Below the pieces are notes generated by a model, which saw only the letters and a program-made list of their open reading frames with translations, was not told the origin of the DNA and made no database searches. From the NCBI GenBank assembly GCA_024239075.1, contig JANBVI010000025.1, positions 1 to 64,000 of the forward strand: DNA of 64,000 nucleotides. Reading direction: 5' to 3'. Positions within the stretch are counted from its first letter, which is position 1. Each line of letters opens with the position of its first letter. The DNA is from Fischerella sp. CENA71 (GTDB lineage: Bacteria; Cyanobacteriota; Cyanobacteriia; Cyanobacteriales; Nostocaceae). Made by a program: the position numbers and the translations under genes. This document shows positions 44,844 through 52,926 of the stretch, piece by piece.

Positions 44844-46055
44844 TTAATTATTCGACTCAATCGTTGTTGAGCCATCAGCTTTTACCCAAGCAATTTGAGC
44901 AATAGAGCGATCGCGTGCATATTGACGAATTATTTCCGCGTCTTGTCCTCCTAATTCCATTTCTACACGCACTAAATGAGTAGAATTACGGAGTTTTTCA
45001 GCATAGGCAAAAGCCGCATCATATGCATTATGATTTTCTGCGACAACTAACCAATTACTCGCAGGTGTTGTTTGCGGTAATTGCTGAGAATAATCAAGAG
45101 CTTGGTATAAATCTTCAATAAATAAAGCAAAACCAATACCCGGAATATTATTACCTTGGGGATGATACTGTCCTAATAATTGGTCATAACGACCACCACG
45201 CCCTAATACTCTTGCTCCTGACCCGGTATCACTCACAACTTCAAAAGAAATGCCAGTATAGTAGTCAAAAGTTTGAATCAGGCTCAAATCCAAAATTAAT
45301 GGGAATTTTGACCGATTTTCTAATAACTCCACCAAAGATTTGAGGTTATTCACCGCCTTTTGTTGGGGAGCATCTAAATCCAGGCTACTAATTTTCTGTA
45401 AAACATCACCACTGTTTCCACGCAAATCGAGGATAATTTTGGCACGGGAGCGTAATTCTTCAGTTAGGGGTAAATTGTCGATCGCAATTCGGTCAAGATG
45501 AGCGATCGCATAACGGACTTGGTTACGTACATTAGCGGGAAATACCTCTAATAACGATTGGGTAATTCCAGCTTCGCCTAAAATTAAATGCCAGTGGTTA
45601 ATTGAGAGTATTTGCAAACAATCTGCTAGCAAAAGCACCACTTCTGCATCAGCAAGTAAGCCACCAGCACCTAATAACTCTACTCCAGCCTGATAAAATT
45701 CCTGTGGTTGATTGCGCCGATAATCCGAGGAGCGTTGAAAAACATTGGTATTGTAGTATAAACGCTGGGGATAAGTAACACCCGCCATGCGAGTGACGGC
45801 TGTACGAGCAATTGAGGCTGTCAGTTCGGGACGTAACCCCAATTCTTCGTTTTCGGCATTTTGCAATTGAATCACAGTTGAGCGTTGAATTGCACCCCCC
45901 GCCATCAGCGTATCTATCCGCTCTAGGGTTGAGGTGATAATTCTGTGGTATCCCCAACGGTGAAATACCTGCTGTAGCCTATCTTCTATCCAGCGTTTTT
46001 GAGCCACATCAAGGGGTAAGAGATCCCTAGCTCCCGCTGGTGGTTGATACACCAT
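44844..46055 (-). CDS. hisZ: ATP phosphoribosyltransferase regulatory subunit, 403 aa
   Basis: Catalytically inactive paralogue of histidyl-tRNA synthetase that forms the first enzyme of histidine synthesis with the short form of HisG. It shows the class II synthetase fold: PPAGARDLLPLDVAQKRWIEDRL, TSTLERIDTLM, LRPELTASIARTAV (motif 2-like region near 78) and the HisZ-type block FDYYTGISFEVVSDTGSGARVLGRGGRYDQLLGQY near 263-300. Its ATG shares one base with the stop of the DnaJ-TPR gene (TAATG), so the two are translationally coupled. The C-terminal anticodon-binding-like region is short. Confidence 0.9.
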   Translation of the reverse strand: MVYQPPAGARDLLPLDVAQKRWIEDRLQQVFHRWGYHRIITSTLERIDTLMAGGAIQRSTVIQLQNAENEELGLRPELTASIARTAVTRMAGVTYPQRLYYNTNVFQRSSDYRRNQPQEFYQAGVELLGAGGLLADAEVVLLLADCLQILSINHWHLILGEAGITQSLLEVFPANVRNQVRYAIAHLDRIAIDNLPLTEELRSRAKIILDLRGNSGDVLQKISSLDLDAPQQKAVNNLKSLVELLENRSKFPLILDLSLIQTFDYYTGISFEVVSDTGSGARVLGRGGRYDQLLGQYHPQGNNIPGIGFALFIEDLYQALDYSQQLPQTTPASNWLVVAENHNAYDAAFAYAEKLRNSTHLVRVEMELGGQDAEIIRQYARDRSIAQIAWVKADGSTTIESNN

Positions 46056-46990
46056 TATTTTTTCTTCCCACCAAACAAACCACCAAAAAGACCGCCACCT
46101 CCAGATTTATCTGGTTGTTTAGCCGCAGCAGATGAAGTCGCCGCCGCTTTTGCACTACCGGGTTTTTGACCCGACATTTGTTCAATTTTGCGTTTCCCCT
46201 CCAACGCTGTTTCGTTTTTGGGGTCTAATTGCAAGGCGCGGTCAATATGAACTTTTGCCATCGTGGTTCGATTTTGCCTTAAATAGACCATTCCGATCAA
46301 GCTATGGCAATGACTATTATTTGGCTCAAGCTTGAGAGCATCTCGTAATTCTACTTCTGCTTGGGTAATTTGATTTTTGGCAATTAAGTCTTGGGAACGA
46401 CGGATATATTGAAGAATTACGGCTGAGTCTTCTTTGGGTGGTTCAGGTTGGGGTGCAGTGGCTTTGCTTACTTTCGGTGATACAGCTTGTAATGGCGATG
46501 TAGCAATAGGTTTACCCGGATTCCGCATTAAATAAACCAAGTTTAACTCGCTGACTAAACCAATGATTTGCACCACTTGCTCTAAAGAGTCGTATTGAGT
46601 TTCAGCAATTTTGGCGATCGCAACTTTATAAGCTTGTTCTACATTGGGCGCATTTACTAGCTGTTTTGCTACATCGGTAGTTAGTTCCAAAGCCGCAGAT
46701 TCTTGTAATAAACGCTTACCCATTTGCGACAGAACAATGACATATTCTGTATATTTTTTTTCTTGAGATAGTTTCTCGTAAGCAGGGTTAACCAACTTGG
46801 ACAAAAAATCGCTTGCTAGCTGTTTTTCTGTGCTACTAAACGCAGAAGAGCTATCCGGGTGCAGATGCCAAGCTATTTTCAAATAACGTTTGCGAATCTC
46901 CTTAATATTTGCATTAATTGGCACACATAAAATTGCGTGGTAATCTATGAAATCATATTTAAACAGTCCTTGGTCTATTTTGAATGACAT
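46055..46990 (-). CDS. DnaJ-domain protein with TPR repeats, 311 aa
   Basis: A J domain at residues 15-75 includes the HPD tripeptide (WHLHPDSSS, His44-Pro45-Asp46) that stimulates DnaK ATPase. After a helical middle and a proline-rich linker (about 165-185) come TPR-like helices at 190-265 (SQDLIAKNQITQAEVELRDALKLEPNNSHCHSLIGMVYL, AKVHIDRALQLDPKNETALEGK). The tail is a glycine/lysine-rich stretch, GGGGLFGGLFGGKKK. It probably acts as a co-chaperone for a specific client. It is the upstream partner of hisZ, with a one-base overlap. Confidence 0.85.
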   Translation of the reverse strand: MSFKIDQGLFKYDFIDYHAILCVPINANIKEIRKRYLKIAWHLHPDSSSAFSSTEKQLASDFLSKLVNPAYEKLSQEKKYTEYVIVLSQMGKRLLQESAALELTTDVAKQLVNAPNVEQAYKVAIAKIAETQYDSLEQVVQIIGLVSELNLVYLMRNPGKPIATSPLQAVSPKVSKATAPQPEPPKEDSAVILQYIRRSQDLIAKNQITQAEVELRDALKLEPNNSHCHSLIGMVYLRQNRTTMAKVHIDRALQLDPKNETALEGKRKIEQMSGQKPGSAKAAATSSAAAKQPDKSGGGGLFGGLFGGKKK

Positions 46991-47176
46991 AGAGCAGTTT
47001 TATACTAATAACTATGTGATTATTACTAATTTATATTGTGGCTTCAGCTTATCCGCAAGAGTTAGAAATATTCAGTACTAATCTTTACAACGTCAATCAG
47101 TATTTCCTGTTCGCTTTTGAATTTACAGCTGATAAAAATTTTTAGTTGTTGGTTGGTTAAATTTTCCCCCTTCTCC

Positions 47177-47204
47177 CCGATCCCTGATCACCGATCCCCG
47201 ATCC
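47177..47204. repeat. Heptamer array overlapping the inositol monophosphatase stop codon
   Basis: CCGATCC, CTGATCA, CCGATCC and CCGATCC run in phase. On the minus strand the array encodes GIGDR and the TGA stop (47190-47188) of the phosphatase, so the last residues of the enzyme are repeat-derived. Confidence 0.8.
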
Positions 47205-48003
47205 CCTGAGATTGAACTTGCAGGAGTTCTTGACTTAGACTGTCGTGAAGATGTCCATTTGTCGCCAAAATTCTACCTGACTCAATTTTGACAGGAGTGC
47301 GATCGTAAGCAGTAACTTTTCCGCCAGCTTCACGCACTATAATTATGCCTGCTGCTATATCCCAAGGAGAAAGACCTCTTTCCCAGTAACCGTCAAGACG
47401 TCCACAGGCGACATGAGCTAAATCTAGGGATGCTGAACCACTGCGTCGTACTCCTTGGGTAAGATGGGTAAGATGACAAAATTCTGCGTAGTTGTTATCA
47501 GAAGTTTCACGACGATCATAAGCAAATCCCGTCACCAGTAGACTCTTACTTAATTCAGAAGTGTCCGAAACTTGGATCGGACTGCGGTTACGGGTTGCAC
47601 CCATATTTTGAGCTGCACGAAATAATTCATCGTGAAAAGGATCATAAATAACGCCTACTTGGGGAACACCATTGATCAGTAACCCGATAGAAACAGCGAA
47701 AAATGGGTATTGATGAGCAAAGTTTGTTGTACCATCTAAAGGATCGATCGCCCACAAAAATTCATTGTTTTGATTTCCCAGTTTTCCAGATTCTTCTGTG
47801 AGAATGGCATGATTAGGAAAGTGACGACCCAAAGCTTGTAAAATAACTTCTTCAGAAGCTTTATCAGCAACAGTAACTAAGTCCCCAGGGCGTCCTTTTT
47901 CGGTAATTGCATCTTCTACCTTACCCAAGTAACCTTGCAAAACCGCACCAGCAGCCAGCGCCGTTTCTGTGGCAATATCTAGAAAAATTTGTAAATTAGT
48001 CAT
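47188..48003 (-). CDS. Inositol monophosphatase family protein, 271 aa
   Basis: Lithium-sensitive, magnesium-dependent sugar or inositol phosphatase (SuhB/IMPase/HisN-like). Metal ligands are Glu70-Glu71 (ILTEESG) and Asp87 and Asp90 (WAIDPLDGTTN), with the second signature GLSPWDIAAGIIIVREAGG near 215. SLDLAHVACGRLDGYWERG is typical. In cyanobacteria such proteins may act on inositol-1-phosphate, histidinol phosphate or other sugar phosphates; these cannot be separated here. Both ends are embedded in heptamer arrays: the ATG at 48003 in one, the stop in another. Confidence 0.87.
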   Translation of the reverse strand: MTNLQIFLDIATETALAAGAVLQGYLGKVEDAITEKGRPGDLVTVADKASEEVILQALGRHFPNHAILTEESGKLGNQNNEFLWAIDPLDGTTNFAHQYPFFAVSIGLLINGVPQVGVIYDPFHDELFRAAQNMGATRNRSPIQVSDTSELSKSLLVTGFAYDRRETSDNNYAEFCHLTHLTQGVRRSGSASLDLAHVACGRLDGYWERGLSPWDIAAGIIIVREAGGKVTAYDRTPVKIESGRILATNGHLHDSLSQELLQVQSQGIGDR

Positions 48004-48085
48004 TGGTCATTTGTCATTGGTCATTGGTCACTTGTCATTAGTCCATAGTCAATGGTTAAGAGTCAACTACTAACAACTAACAATA
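48002..48085. repeat. 84-bp degenerate heptamer array filling the IMPase/ureG spacer
   Basis: Twelve consecutive seven-base units: ATTGGTC, ATTTGTC, ATTGGTC twice, ACTTGTC, ATTAGTC, CATAGTC, AATGGTT, AAGAGTC, AACTACT, AACAACT, AACAATA. They span from the IMPase start codon to six bases before the ureG ATG. The conserved part is next to IMPase and the units decay towards ureG. Confidence 0.8.
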
Positions 48086-48090
48086 AAATT

Positions 48091-48687
48091 ATGAATGCTT
48101 TTCGAGTCGGAGTTGCTGGTCCTGTTGGTTCAGGAAAAACAGCTTTAGTCGATGCTTTATGTAAGGCGATGCGTGACAAATATCACATTGCGGTGGTGAC
48201 GAATGATATTTATACACAGGAAGATGCACAGTTTTTAGTACGTTCTCAGGCTTTAACGAGCGATCGCATCATCGGTGTAGAGACTGGCGGTTGTCCTCAT
48301 ACTGCTATCCGTGAAGATGCTTCGATGAATTTAGCAGCAGTTGAACAATTAGAAGCACGTTTTTCTAATTTAAACTTAGTCTTTTTAGAAAGTGGTGGCG
48401 ATAATTTAGCGGCAACTTTTAGCCCCGAATTAGTAGATTTAACAATTTACGTTATCGATGTTGCTGCTGGCGATAAAATTCCCCGTAAAGGCGGCCCTGG
48501 TATTACCAAGTCTGATTTATTGGTGATTAATAAAACCGATTTAGCTCCCTACGTTGGTGCAGATTTAAGCGTCATGGAACGAGATGCAAAAAAAATGCGC
48601 GGCGACAAACCCTTTATTCTCACAAATTTAAAAACAAAATCGGGTTTAGCAGATGTGATTGAATTTGTGACTAAAAATATTTGTTAA
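48091..48687 (+). CDS. ureG: Urease accessory GTPase UreG, 198 aa
   Basis: SIMIBI-class GTPase that delivers nickel to urease with UreD, UreF and UreE. The P-loop is GPVGSGKT at residues 10-17. Metal-binding [15 protein letters not shown] follows near 67, with the conserved Cys-Pro-His, then [57 protein letters not shown] start at ATG 48091 ([17 protein letters not shown]), as in the family; an ATG at 48052 would translate repeat sequence. No other urease genes are in the window. Confidence 0.93.
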   Translation: MNAFRVGVAGPVGSGKTALVDALCKAMRDKYHIAVVTNDIYTQEDAQFLVRSQALTSDRIIGVETGGCPHTAIREDASMNLAAVEQLEARFSNLNLVFLESGGDNLAATFSPELVDLTIYVIDVAAGDKIPRKGGPGITKSDLLVINKTDLAPYVGADLSVMERDAKKMRGDKPFILTNLKTKSGLADVIEFVTKNIC

Positions 48688-48750
48688 GTGCTTGATAGCT
48701 TAATACGTCCAAAGTCAAAAGAATTCTTTATTTTGAATTTTGAATTTGTA

Positions 48751-49242
48751 TCAATCTGTCCCAGACCAACTCCAAGTCGGATTCCCATTACTCACACCTT
48801 TTTTAGTGATACTAGGCGTAAAACTGTTAACATCTCGTTTACCAGTCATATCTAAAATCAAGAATACTTTGCCACCATTAAACCTGATTCGCAAGTGGGA
48901 AGGAGAATTGTAGTCTTCGTTGTCATATTTAACAATACCACCACCTGCGACACATTGCCGATAAGCTGGTTTGAGGTTTGCTACCCAAGTGACACTAAAC
49001 AAATCTGAAGAGGCGATCGCAAACGGCCCAGCAAAAGCACCTAATTTTGCCTGACCATTATTTGTGTATCCTCCTTCGTAGTAAGGAGCATTTTGTTCTG
49101 TCACAACTACTTTCTCAGGACAGTTTTTTTCAGGTGCATCAACAGATTTAAAAACACCTAATTCTACCTGCGAGGCTTGGGCTGAAATGGTTGGGACTAT
49201 ACTAATAATAGCAGTTAATAAATACAGGACTTTGTAATTCAT
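48751..49242 (-). CDS. Secreted protein of unknown function, 163 aa
   Basis: A cleavable signal peptide (MNYKVLYLLTAIISIVPTIS, AQA cleavage near 22) leads to a mature domain of about 140 residues. It shows beta-strand-like segments (VELGVFKSVDAPEKNCPEKV, APYYEGGYTNNGQAKLGAF, SDLFSVTWVANLKPAYRQCV, SHLRIRFNGGKVFLILDMTG) and two cysteines. I do not recognise a family. Two ATTTTGA heptamers lie between its stop codon and ureG. Confidence 0.6.
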   Translation of the reverse strand: MNYKVLYLLTAIISIVPTISAQASQVELGVFKSVDAPEKNCPEKVVVTEQNAPYYEGGYTNNGQAKLGAFAGPFAIASSDLFSVTWVANLKPAYRQCVAGGGIVKYDNEDYNSPSHLRIRFNGGKVFLILDMTGKRDVNSFTPSITKKGVSNGNPTWSWSGTD

Positions 49243-49368
49243 TTGTAGTTGGTCTATCTAAATAAACTTGTTTTCAGGTATATAAATGAGACTTAATTTT
49301 CCAATAAACTATAAACCTGGTATTTTGACATCCAGGTTAAGAACTTGCTATTTTAACATCTGATGAAG

Positions 49369-49767
49369 TTAACCAAAAGCAAACTGGTACAATATCACAA
49401 AGTTAACAATAGGAATAATCATCAATAAAACTAACCAAGGATTCTTACCCAGCTTTTTCACAATATTCACAAAGGCAATGATCAAGAAGACAGCAGCAAC
49501 AATATTCACCAAAGGAATAAAGAGTCCAATAACCCACCAGGGAGACTGATCACCAGCCTTGTACATAATCCAGTTATTCAGAATCGGAACCCAGGCAAAC
49601 CAAGCATTTGGTTCTCCTAATTTTTGATATATATTGTAGAAGCAATAAGAAGCGAAAATATAAGCAGCAATCCCAATAATAAAGCCAATAAATCCTTCAG
49701 CACCACCAGAGCGGCTAGACTGAGCAATAAGGTAGATAAAACTCAAATTCTCTGTTTGGAAAAGCAT
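49369..49767 (-). CDS. DUF5684 membrane protein, 132 aa
   Basis: Three or four hydrophobic segments are present (about 25-45, 75-98 and 110-130). The conserved loop YQKLGEPNAWFAWVPILNNWIMYKAGDQSPWW near residues 48-80 identifies the DUF5684 family, a group of small membrane proteins related in sequence to the membrane part of some signal peptidase-like proteins. No catalytic residues are present, so it is not a peptidase itself. The role is unknown. Confidence 0.7.
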   Translation of the reverse strand: MLFQTENLSFIYLIAQSSRSGGAEGFIGFIIGIAAYIFASYCFYNIYQKLGEPNAWFAWVPILNNWIMYKAGDQSPWWVIGLFIPLVNIVAAVFLIIAFVNIVKKLGKNPWLVLLMIIPIVNFVILYQFAFG

Positions 49768-49993
49768 TATTTATCCTCTAAATAAATTTTAAAAATTAAC
49801 AATTGTAGTTGTTTAGCTGTTTTAACTTAAAACACAGACATTCAGGTAATATTTTCAACAAAAATTAGCTTTTATGTAAACAAAATGATACAATATTATT
49901 ACTTAAGTAATAAGTATAAATAATTAACAAATATTTAATATCTATTAATCACTCTTTAGTGGTACGAGTACCCAAATTCCACTAGGTGGAATC

Positions 49994-50021
49994 AATCGAA
50001 AATCGAAAATATAAAATCGAA
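49994..50021 (+). repeat. Heptamer array ending on the acetamidase start codon
   Basis: AATCGAA, AATCGAA, AATATAA, AATCGAA; the final A is the A of ATG 50021, followed by TGACTC. The pattern is the same as at natG (6424-6458). Confidence 0.85.
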
Positions 50022-50986
50022 TGACTCATCATATTCTGAAAGCAACTCCAAACACCGTACATCTGGGTGGTTTTTCACATGAAATTGCACCAGCATTAAT
50101 AATTGAATCTGGTGATACAGTAGATGTGGAAACTTACACTGGTTACTATATTTACAAACAAGCACCAGCAGAATTTCTCACTCCAGAACTTGTTGACATT
50201 TGCCAAAACCTACCACCAGAAAGAAAAATAGCAGGTGGACCACATTTGTTAACAGGGCCTATTTATATACAAGGAGCAGAACCAGGAGATATTTTAGAAG
50301 TAAAATTGGCAGCAATCAAACCTAGTTTACCTGTTGGTTTCAATGCTATTCGGACGGGATGGGGAGTGTTACCACATCAATTTAATGAACCTGCTTTGAG
50401 ATTTATTCATCTAGATTTAGAAAATAATGTTGCAGAATTTCCTGTAAATAGTGGGATTAAAATACCCCTGAAACCTTTTTTTGGTATTCTTGGCGTTGCT
50501 ACTCCCGAAACACAACGTTCCTCTATTCCTCCTGGTTGTTATGGTGGTAATATCGACAACTGCGAGTTGCAAGCAGGTTCAAGAATATTTTTACCAGTTT
50601 TTGTTCCTGGTGCTTTATTTTCTATCGGTGATGGACATTCAGCCCAGGGAGATGGTGAAGTTAATGTCACCGCCATAGAAACATCTATGAACGGGACAAT
50701 TCAACTCAAAATTCGCAAAGATTTACAAGTAACTGCACCTATCGCTGAAACTGCTACTGATATTATCACAATGGGATTTGGTGAGACTTTGGATGCAGCC
50801 TTAGAACAAGCTTTAAACAACATGATTGATTTTCTGGTAGGTTTTACAAAAATATCACCAGAAGACGCTTATGTATTATGCAGTTTAGCAGTGAATTTTC
50901 GCATTACTCAAGTTGTCAACACTCCCCAAAAAGGTGTGCATGGAATGTTATCAAAAAATGTTTTTGTAAATGGAATAAATTTATAA
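50021..50986 (+). CDS. Acetamidase/formamidase family protein, 321 aa
   Basis: FmdA/AmdA family amidohydrolase that releases ammonia from short amides such as formamide or acetamide. Family blocks include GPHLLTGPIYIQGAEPGDILEVK near 70-92, FFGILGVATPE near 148, PPGCYGGNIDNCELQAGSRIFLPVFVPGALFSIGDGHSAQGDGEVN near 168-215 (the metal site with GDxHxxQGDGE) and MGFGETLDAALEQALNNMIDF near 245. No signal peptide. There is no ribosome-binding site because a heptamer array abuts the ATG. The TauE-like gene follows 28 bases downstream, perhaps in the same transcript. Confidence 0.85.
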   Translation: MTHHILKATPNTVHLGGFSHEIAPALIIESGDTVDVETYTGYYIYKQAPAEFLTPELVDICQNLPPERKIAGGPHLLTGPIYIQGAEPGDILEVKLAAIKPSLPVGFNAIRTGWGVLPHQFNEPALRFIHLDLENNVAEFPVNSGIKIPLKPFFGILGVATPETQRSSIPPGCYGGNIDNCELQAGSRIFLPVFVPGALFSIGDGHSAQGDGEVNVTAIETSMNGTIQLKIRKDLQVTAPIAETATDIITMGFGETLDAALEQALNNMIDFLVGFTKISPEDAYVLCSLAVNFRITQVVNTPQKGVHGMLSKNVFVNGINL

Positions 50987-51014
50987 TTTACTAATCCGAA
51001 TAATTTATGATTTT

Positions 51015-51386
51015 ATGTCTAATATACTCATTCAATTGTTAATCATTGGGCTTGTGGCTGGTGTAGCTGGCGGGATGTTTGGTATTGGTGGCGGTGCGAT
51101 TATGGTTCCTGCAATGGTACTAATCATGAGCATGGATCAAAAATTTGCTACTGGTACTTCTATCGCTGCTCAAATCTTGCCGATTGGTATTTTAGCCGCC
51201 ATAGTTTACTACCGTAACGGTAATCTTAATATCAAATATGCTGTGATTATTGCTGTTGGTTTGATAATTGGTAATTTTTTTGGGGCTTTATTTGCCAATC
51301 AGCCATTTATTAGTAGTGAATTAATGAAAAAGCTGTATGGCATATTTTTGCTACTAATTGGTTTGCGATATTTGCTTTTTAGATAA
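51015..51386 (+). CDS. Half-size TauE/SafE-type transporter, 123 aa
   Basis: Integral membrane protein of the TauE/SafE (DUF81) family of anion exporters. The signature GVAGGMFGIGGGAIMVPAMVLIMSMDQKFATGTSIAAQILP is at residues 15-55, followed by NLNIKYAVIIAVGLIIGNFFGALFA and KLYGIFLLLIGLRYLLF. Full-length members are about 250 residues with two inverted copies of this unit; this one has a single copy with four helices and ends cleanly. It would need to pair to form a channel. Single-copy members exist, so it need not be truncated. Substrate unknown. Confidence 0.75.
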   Translation: MSNILIQLLIIGLVAGVAGGMFGIGGGAIMVPAMVLIMSMDQKFATGTSIAAQILPIGILAAIVYYRNGNLNIKYAVIIAVGLIIGNFFGALFANQPFISSELMKKLYGIFLLLIGLRYLLFR

Positions 51387-51405
51387 TCAAGATATAGCAT
51401 TTAGA

Positions 51406-51491
51406 ACTTACGCAAAAAACCTCACAAACTCTTATTTTTCCGTGTACTCTGCGTCCTCTGCGGTTCATTTTTCCGTTACCTGTGCGTAAGT
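51406..51491. repeat. 86-bp MITE-like remnant (ACTTACGCA ends)
   Basis: ACTTACGCA (51406-51414) and TGCGTAAGT (51483-51491) are perfect 9-bp terminal inverted repeats. The interior has the CTCTGCGTCCTCTGCGGTTC sequence also seen, in degenerate form, at 3197-3227. Confidence 0.6.
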
Positions 51492-51539
51492 ACTGGCATT
51501 ATAACGATAAACTTAAAGGAAAGTGATGCGAGCCTTGCT

Positions 51540-51571
51540 ATCACGCATCGGCTGATAACATGATGCGTGAT
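51540..51571 (+). repeat. Perfect 10-bp hairpin ATCACGCATC
   Basis: ATCACGCATC (51540-51549) and GATGCGTGAT (51562-51571) are separated by 12 bases and followed by GTTTTAATAG. It could serve as the terminator of the TauE-like gene. Confidence 0.5.
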
Positions 51572-51584
51572 GTTTTAATAGTTA

Positions 51585-51666
51585 CATTGCGATCGCATCA
51601 GGTCGCATTAAAATTGTATCGAGTCGCATTGCGATCGCATCGGATTACATTAAGATTGTATCGAGT
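51585..51666. repeat. Two tandem 40-bp repeats with HIP1 cores
   Basis: Two 40-base copies, 51585-51624 and 51627-51666, have a period of 42. Each starts CATTGCGATCGCATC and ends ATTGTATCGAGT; the middles differ by a few bases. Confidence 0.8.
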
Positions 51667-51710
51667 AAACTACCTACACTGCTGACGGTACAGTGTAGGT
51701 AGTTTACTTG
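51662..51710. repeat. Very strong hairpin upstream of the BMP lipoprotein gene
   Basis: GTAAACTACCTACACTG (51665-51681) and its exact complement (51691-51707) form a 17-bp perfect stem with a nine-base loop, extendable to 20 bp with one G-T pair. It overlaps the end of the tandem repeat and stands 66 bases before the BMP start codon. There is no T tract, so it is not a normal terminator. Confidence 0.8.
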
Positions 51711-51775
51711 CATCTACTACTCATTTAGTACTACAAAGAGAAATATTTTTAACACAGTGCAAATCAGCGATAAAT

Positions 51776-52918
51776 ATGGATCGTCGTCAGTTTATCAAGT
51801 ACACTTCTCTTGCGGGAGCTAGTTTTACATTTGCTGCTTGTTCTGGAGACAAATCTAATAATCCAGAAGAGACTTCGCCCTCTGGAACATCACCTGTAGC
51901 AGCGAATGAACCTTTGAAGGTAGGATTTGTGTATGTAGGGCCTGTGGGTGATTTCGGATGGACTTATGCCCATGATCTTGGCCGTAGAGAAATGGAAGCA
52001 AGTCTGCAAGGTAAAGTCAGGTCTACTTTTGTGGAAAATGTTAATGAAGGTGCTGATGCTGAGAGGGTAATTCGTCAACTGGCGTTAGATGGTAACAAGT
52101 TGATTTTTACAACTTCTTTTGGTTACATGAATCCAACCATTAAAGTTGCCAAAGATTTTCCTGGTGTTTATTTTGAACACTGTACTGGCTATAAACGTGT
52201 TGCAAATGTCGGTACTTATTTGGGACGCTTTGAAGAAACACGTTACTTGACTGGGATGATTGCAGGTAAGATGACCAAATCCAATATCATCGGTTTTATC
52301 GGAGCATACCCAATTCCAGAAGTAATTCGTGGTATCAGTGCTTTTACTCAAGGACTACGAGCGGTAAACCCCAAAGCAAAAGTGAGAGTGGTGTGGGTAC
52401 AAAGTTGGTACGATCCAGCCAAAGAAAGAGAAGCAGCACAAGCTTTAATCAGTTTAGGTGCAGATGTCTTGACACAGCATACTGATTCTGCTGCTCCTGT
52501 GCAATTAGCAGAAGAAAAAGGTATTTTTGCATTTGGCTATAACACCGATATGAGTCGGTTTGGTCCCAAAGCACATTTAACATCAGCTATTAATAAATGG
52601 GGTAAATTTTACACAGATAAAGCTTTGGCTGTCATGAATGGGACTTGGAAGTCTGAAGATGTTTGGTTTGGCATTGGTCAGGGTATGGTAGATATTTCAC
52701 CCTTGAATTCGACAGTTCCTCAAGATGTACAGCAATTGGTAATGGCGAAACGGGATGAATTTATTAAAGATATTGCTCATCCTTTTGATGGTCCGGTAAA
52801 AGATCAAAAGGGTAAGGTACGAGTGCAGAAGGGTCAAGTTTTGTCAGATAAAGAACAATTAGCGATGGATTGGTATGTAGAGGGAATTGAAGGCTCAATT
52901 CCGAAAGCGGAATCTTAA
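51776..52918 (+). CDS. BMP-family substrate-binding lipoprotein, 380 aa
   Basis: Basic membrane protein (PnrA/Med-like) family, which binds nucleosides or related compounds for ABC import. The N-terminus DRRQFIKY resembles a twin-arginine signal, and the lipobox FAAC places Cys22 at the mature end. The domain has VGFVYVGPVGDFGWTYAHDLGRR near 48, ITTSFGYMNPTIKVA-like sequence, RYLTGMIAGKMTKSNIIGFIGAYPIPEVIRGI and ALISLGADVLTQHTDSAAPVQLAEEKGIFAFGYNTDM. No permease or ATPase gene is nearby, so it is an orphan binding protein. A strong hairpin and tandem repeats lie upstream. Confidence 0.87.
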   Translation: MDRRQFIKYTSLAGASFTFAACSGDKSNNPEETSPSGTSPVAANEPLKVGFVYVGPVGDFGWTYAHDLGRREMEASLQGKVRSTFVENVNEGADAERVIRQLALDGNKLIFTTSFGYMNPTIKVAKDFPGVYFEHCTGYKRVANVGTYLGRFEETRYLTGMIAGKMTKSNIIGFIGAYPIPEVIRGISAFTQGLRAVNPKAKVRVVWVQSWYDPAKEREAAQALISLGADVLTQHTDSAAPVQLAEEKGIFAFGYNTDMSRFGPKAHLTSAINKWGKFYTDKALAVMNGTWKSEDVWFGIGQGMVDISPLNSTVPQDVQQLVMAKRDEFIKDIAHPFDGPVKDQKGKVRVQKGQVLSDKEQLAMDWYVEGIEGSIPKAES

Positions 52919-52926
52919 TTTTGTAA

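Noticed and set aside
48052-48090. Longer start for UreG
   Set aside because: The added residues are translated from degenerate heptamer repeats; the family begins at the ATG at 48091.
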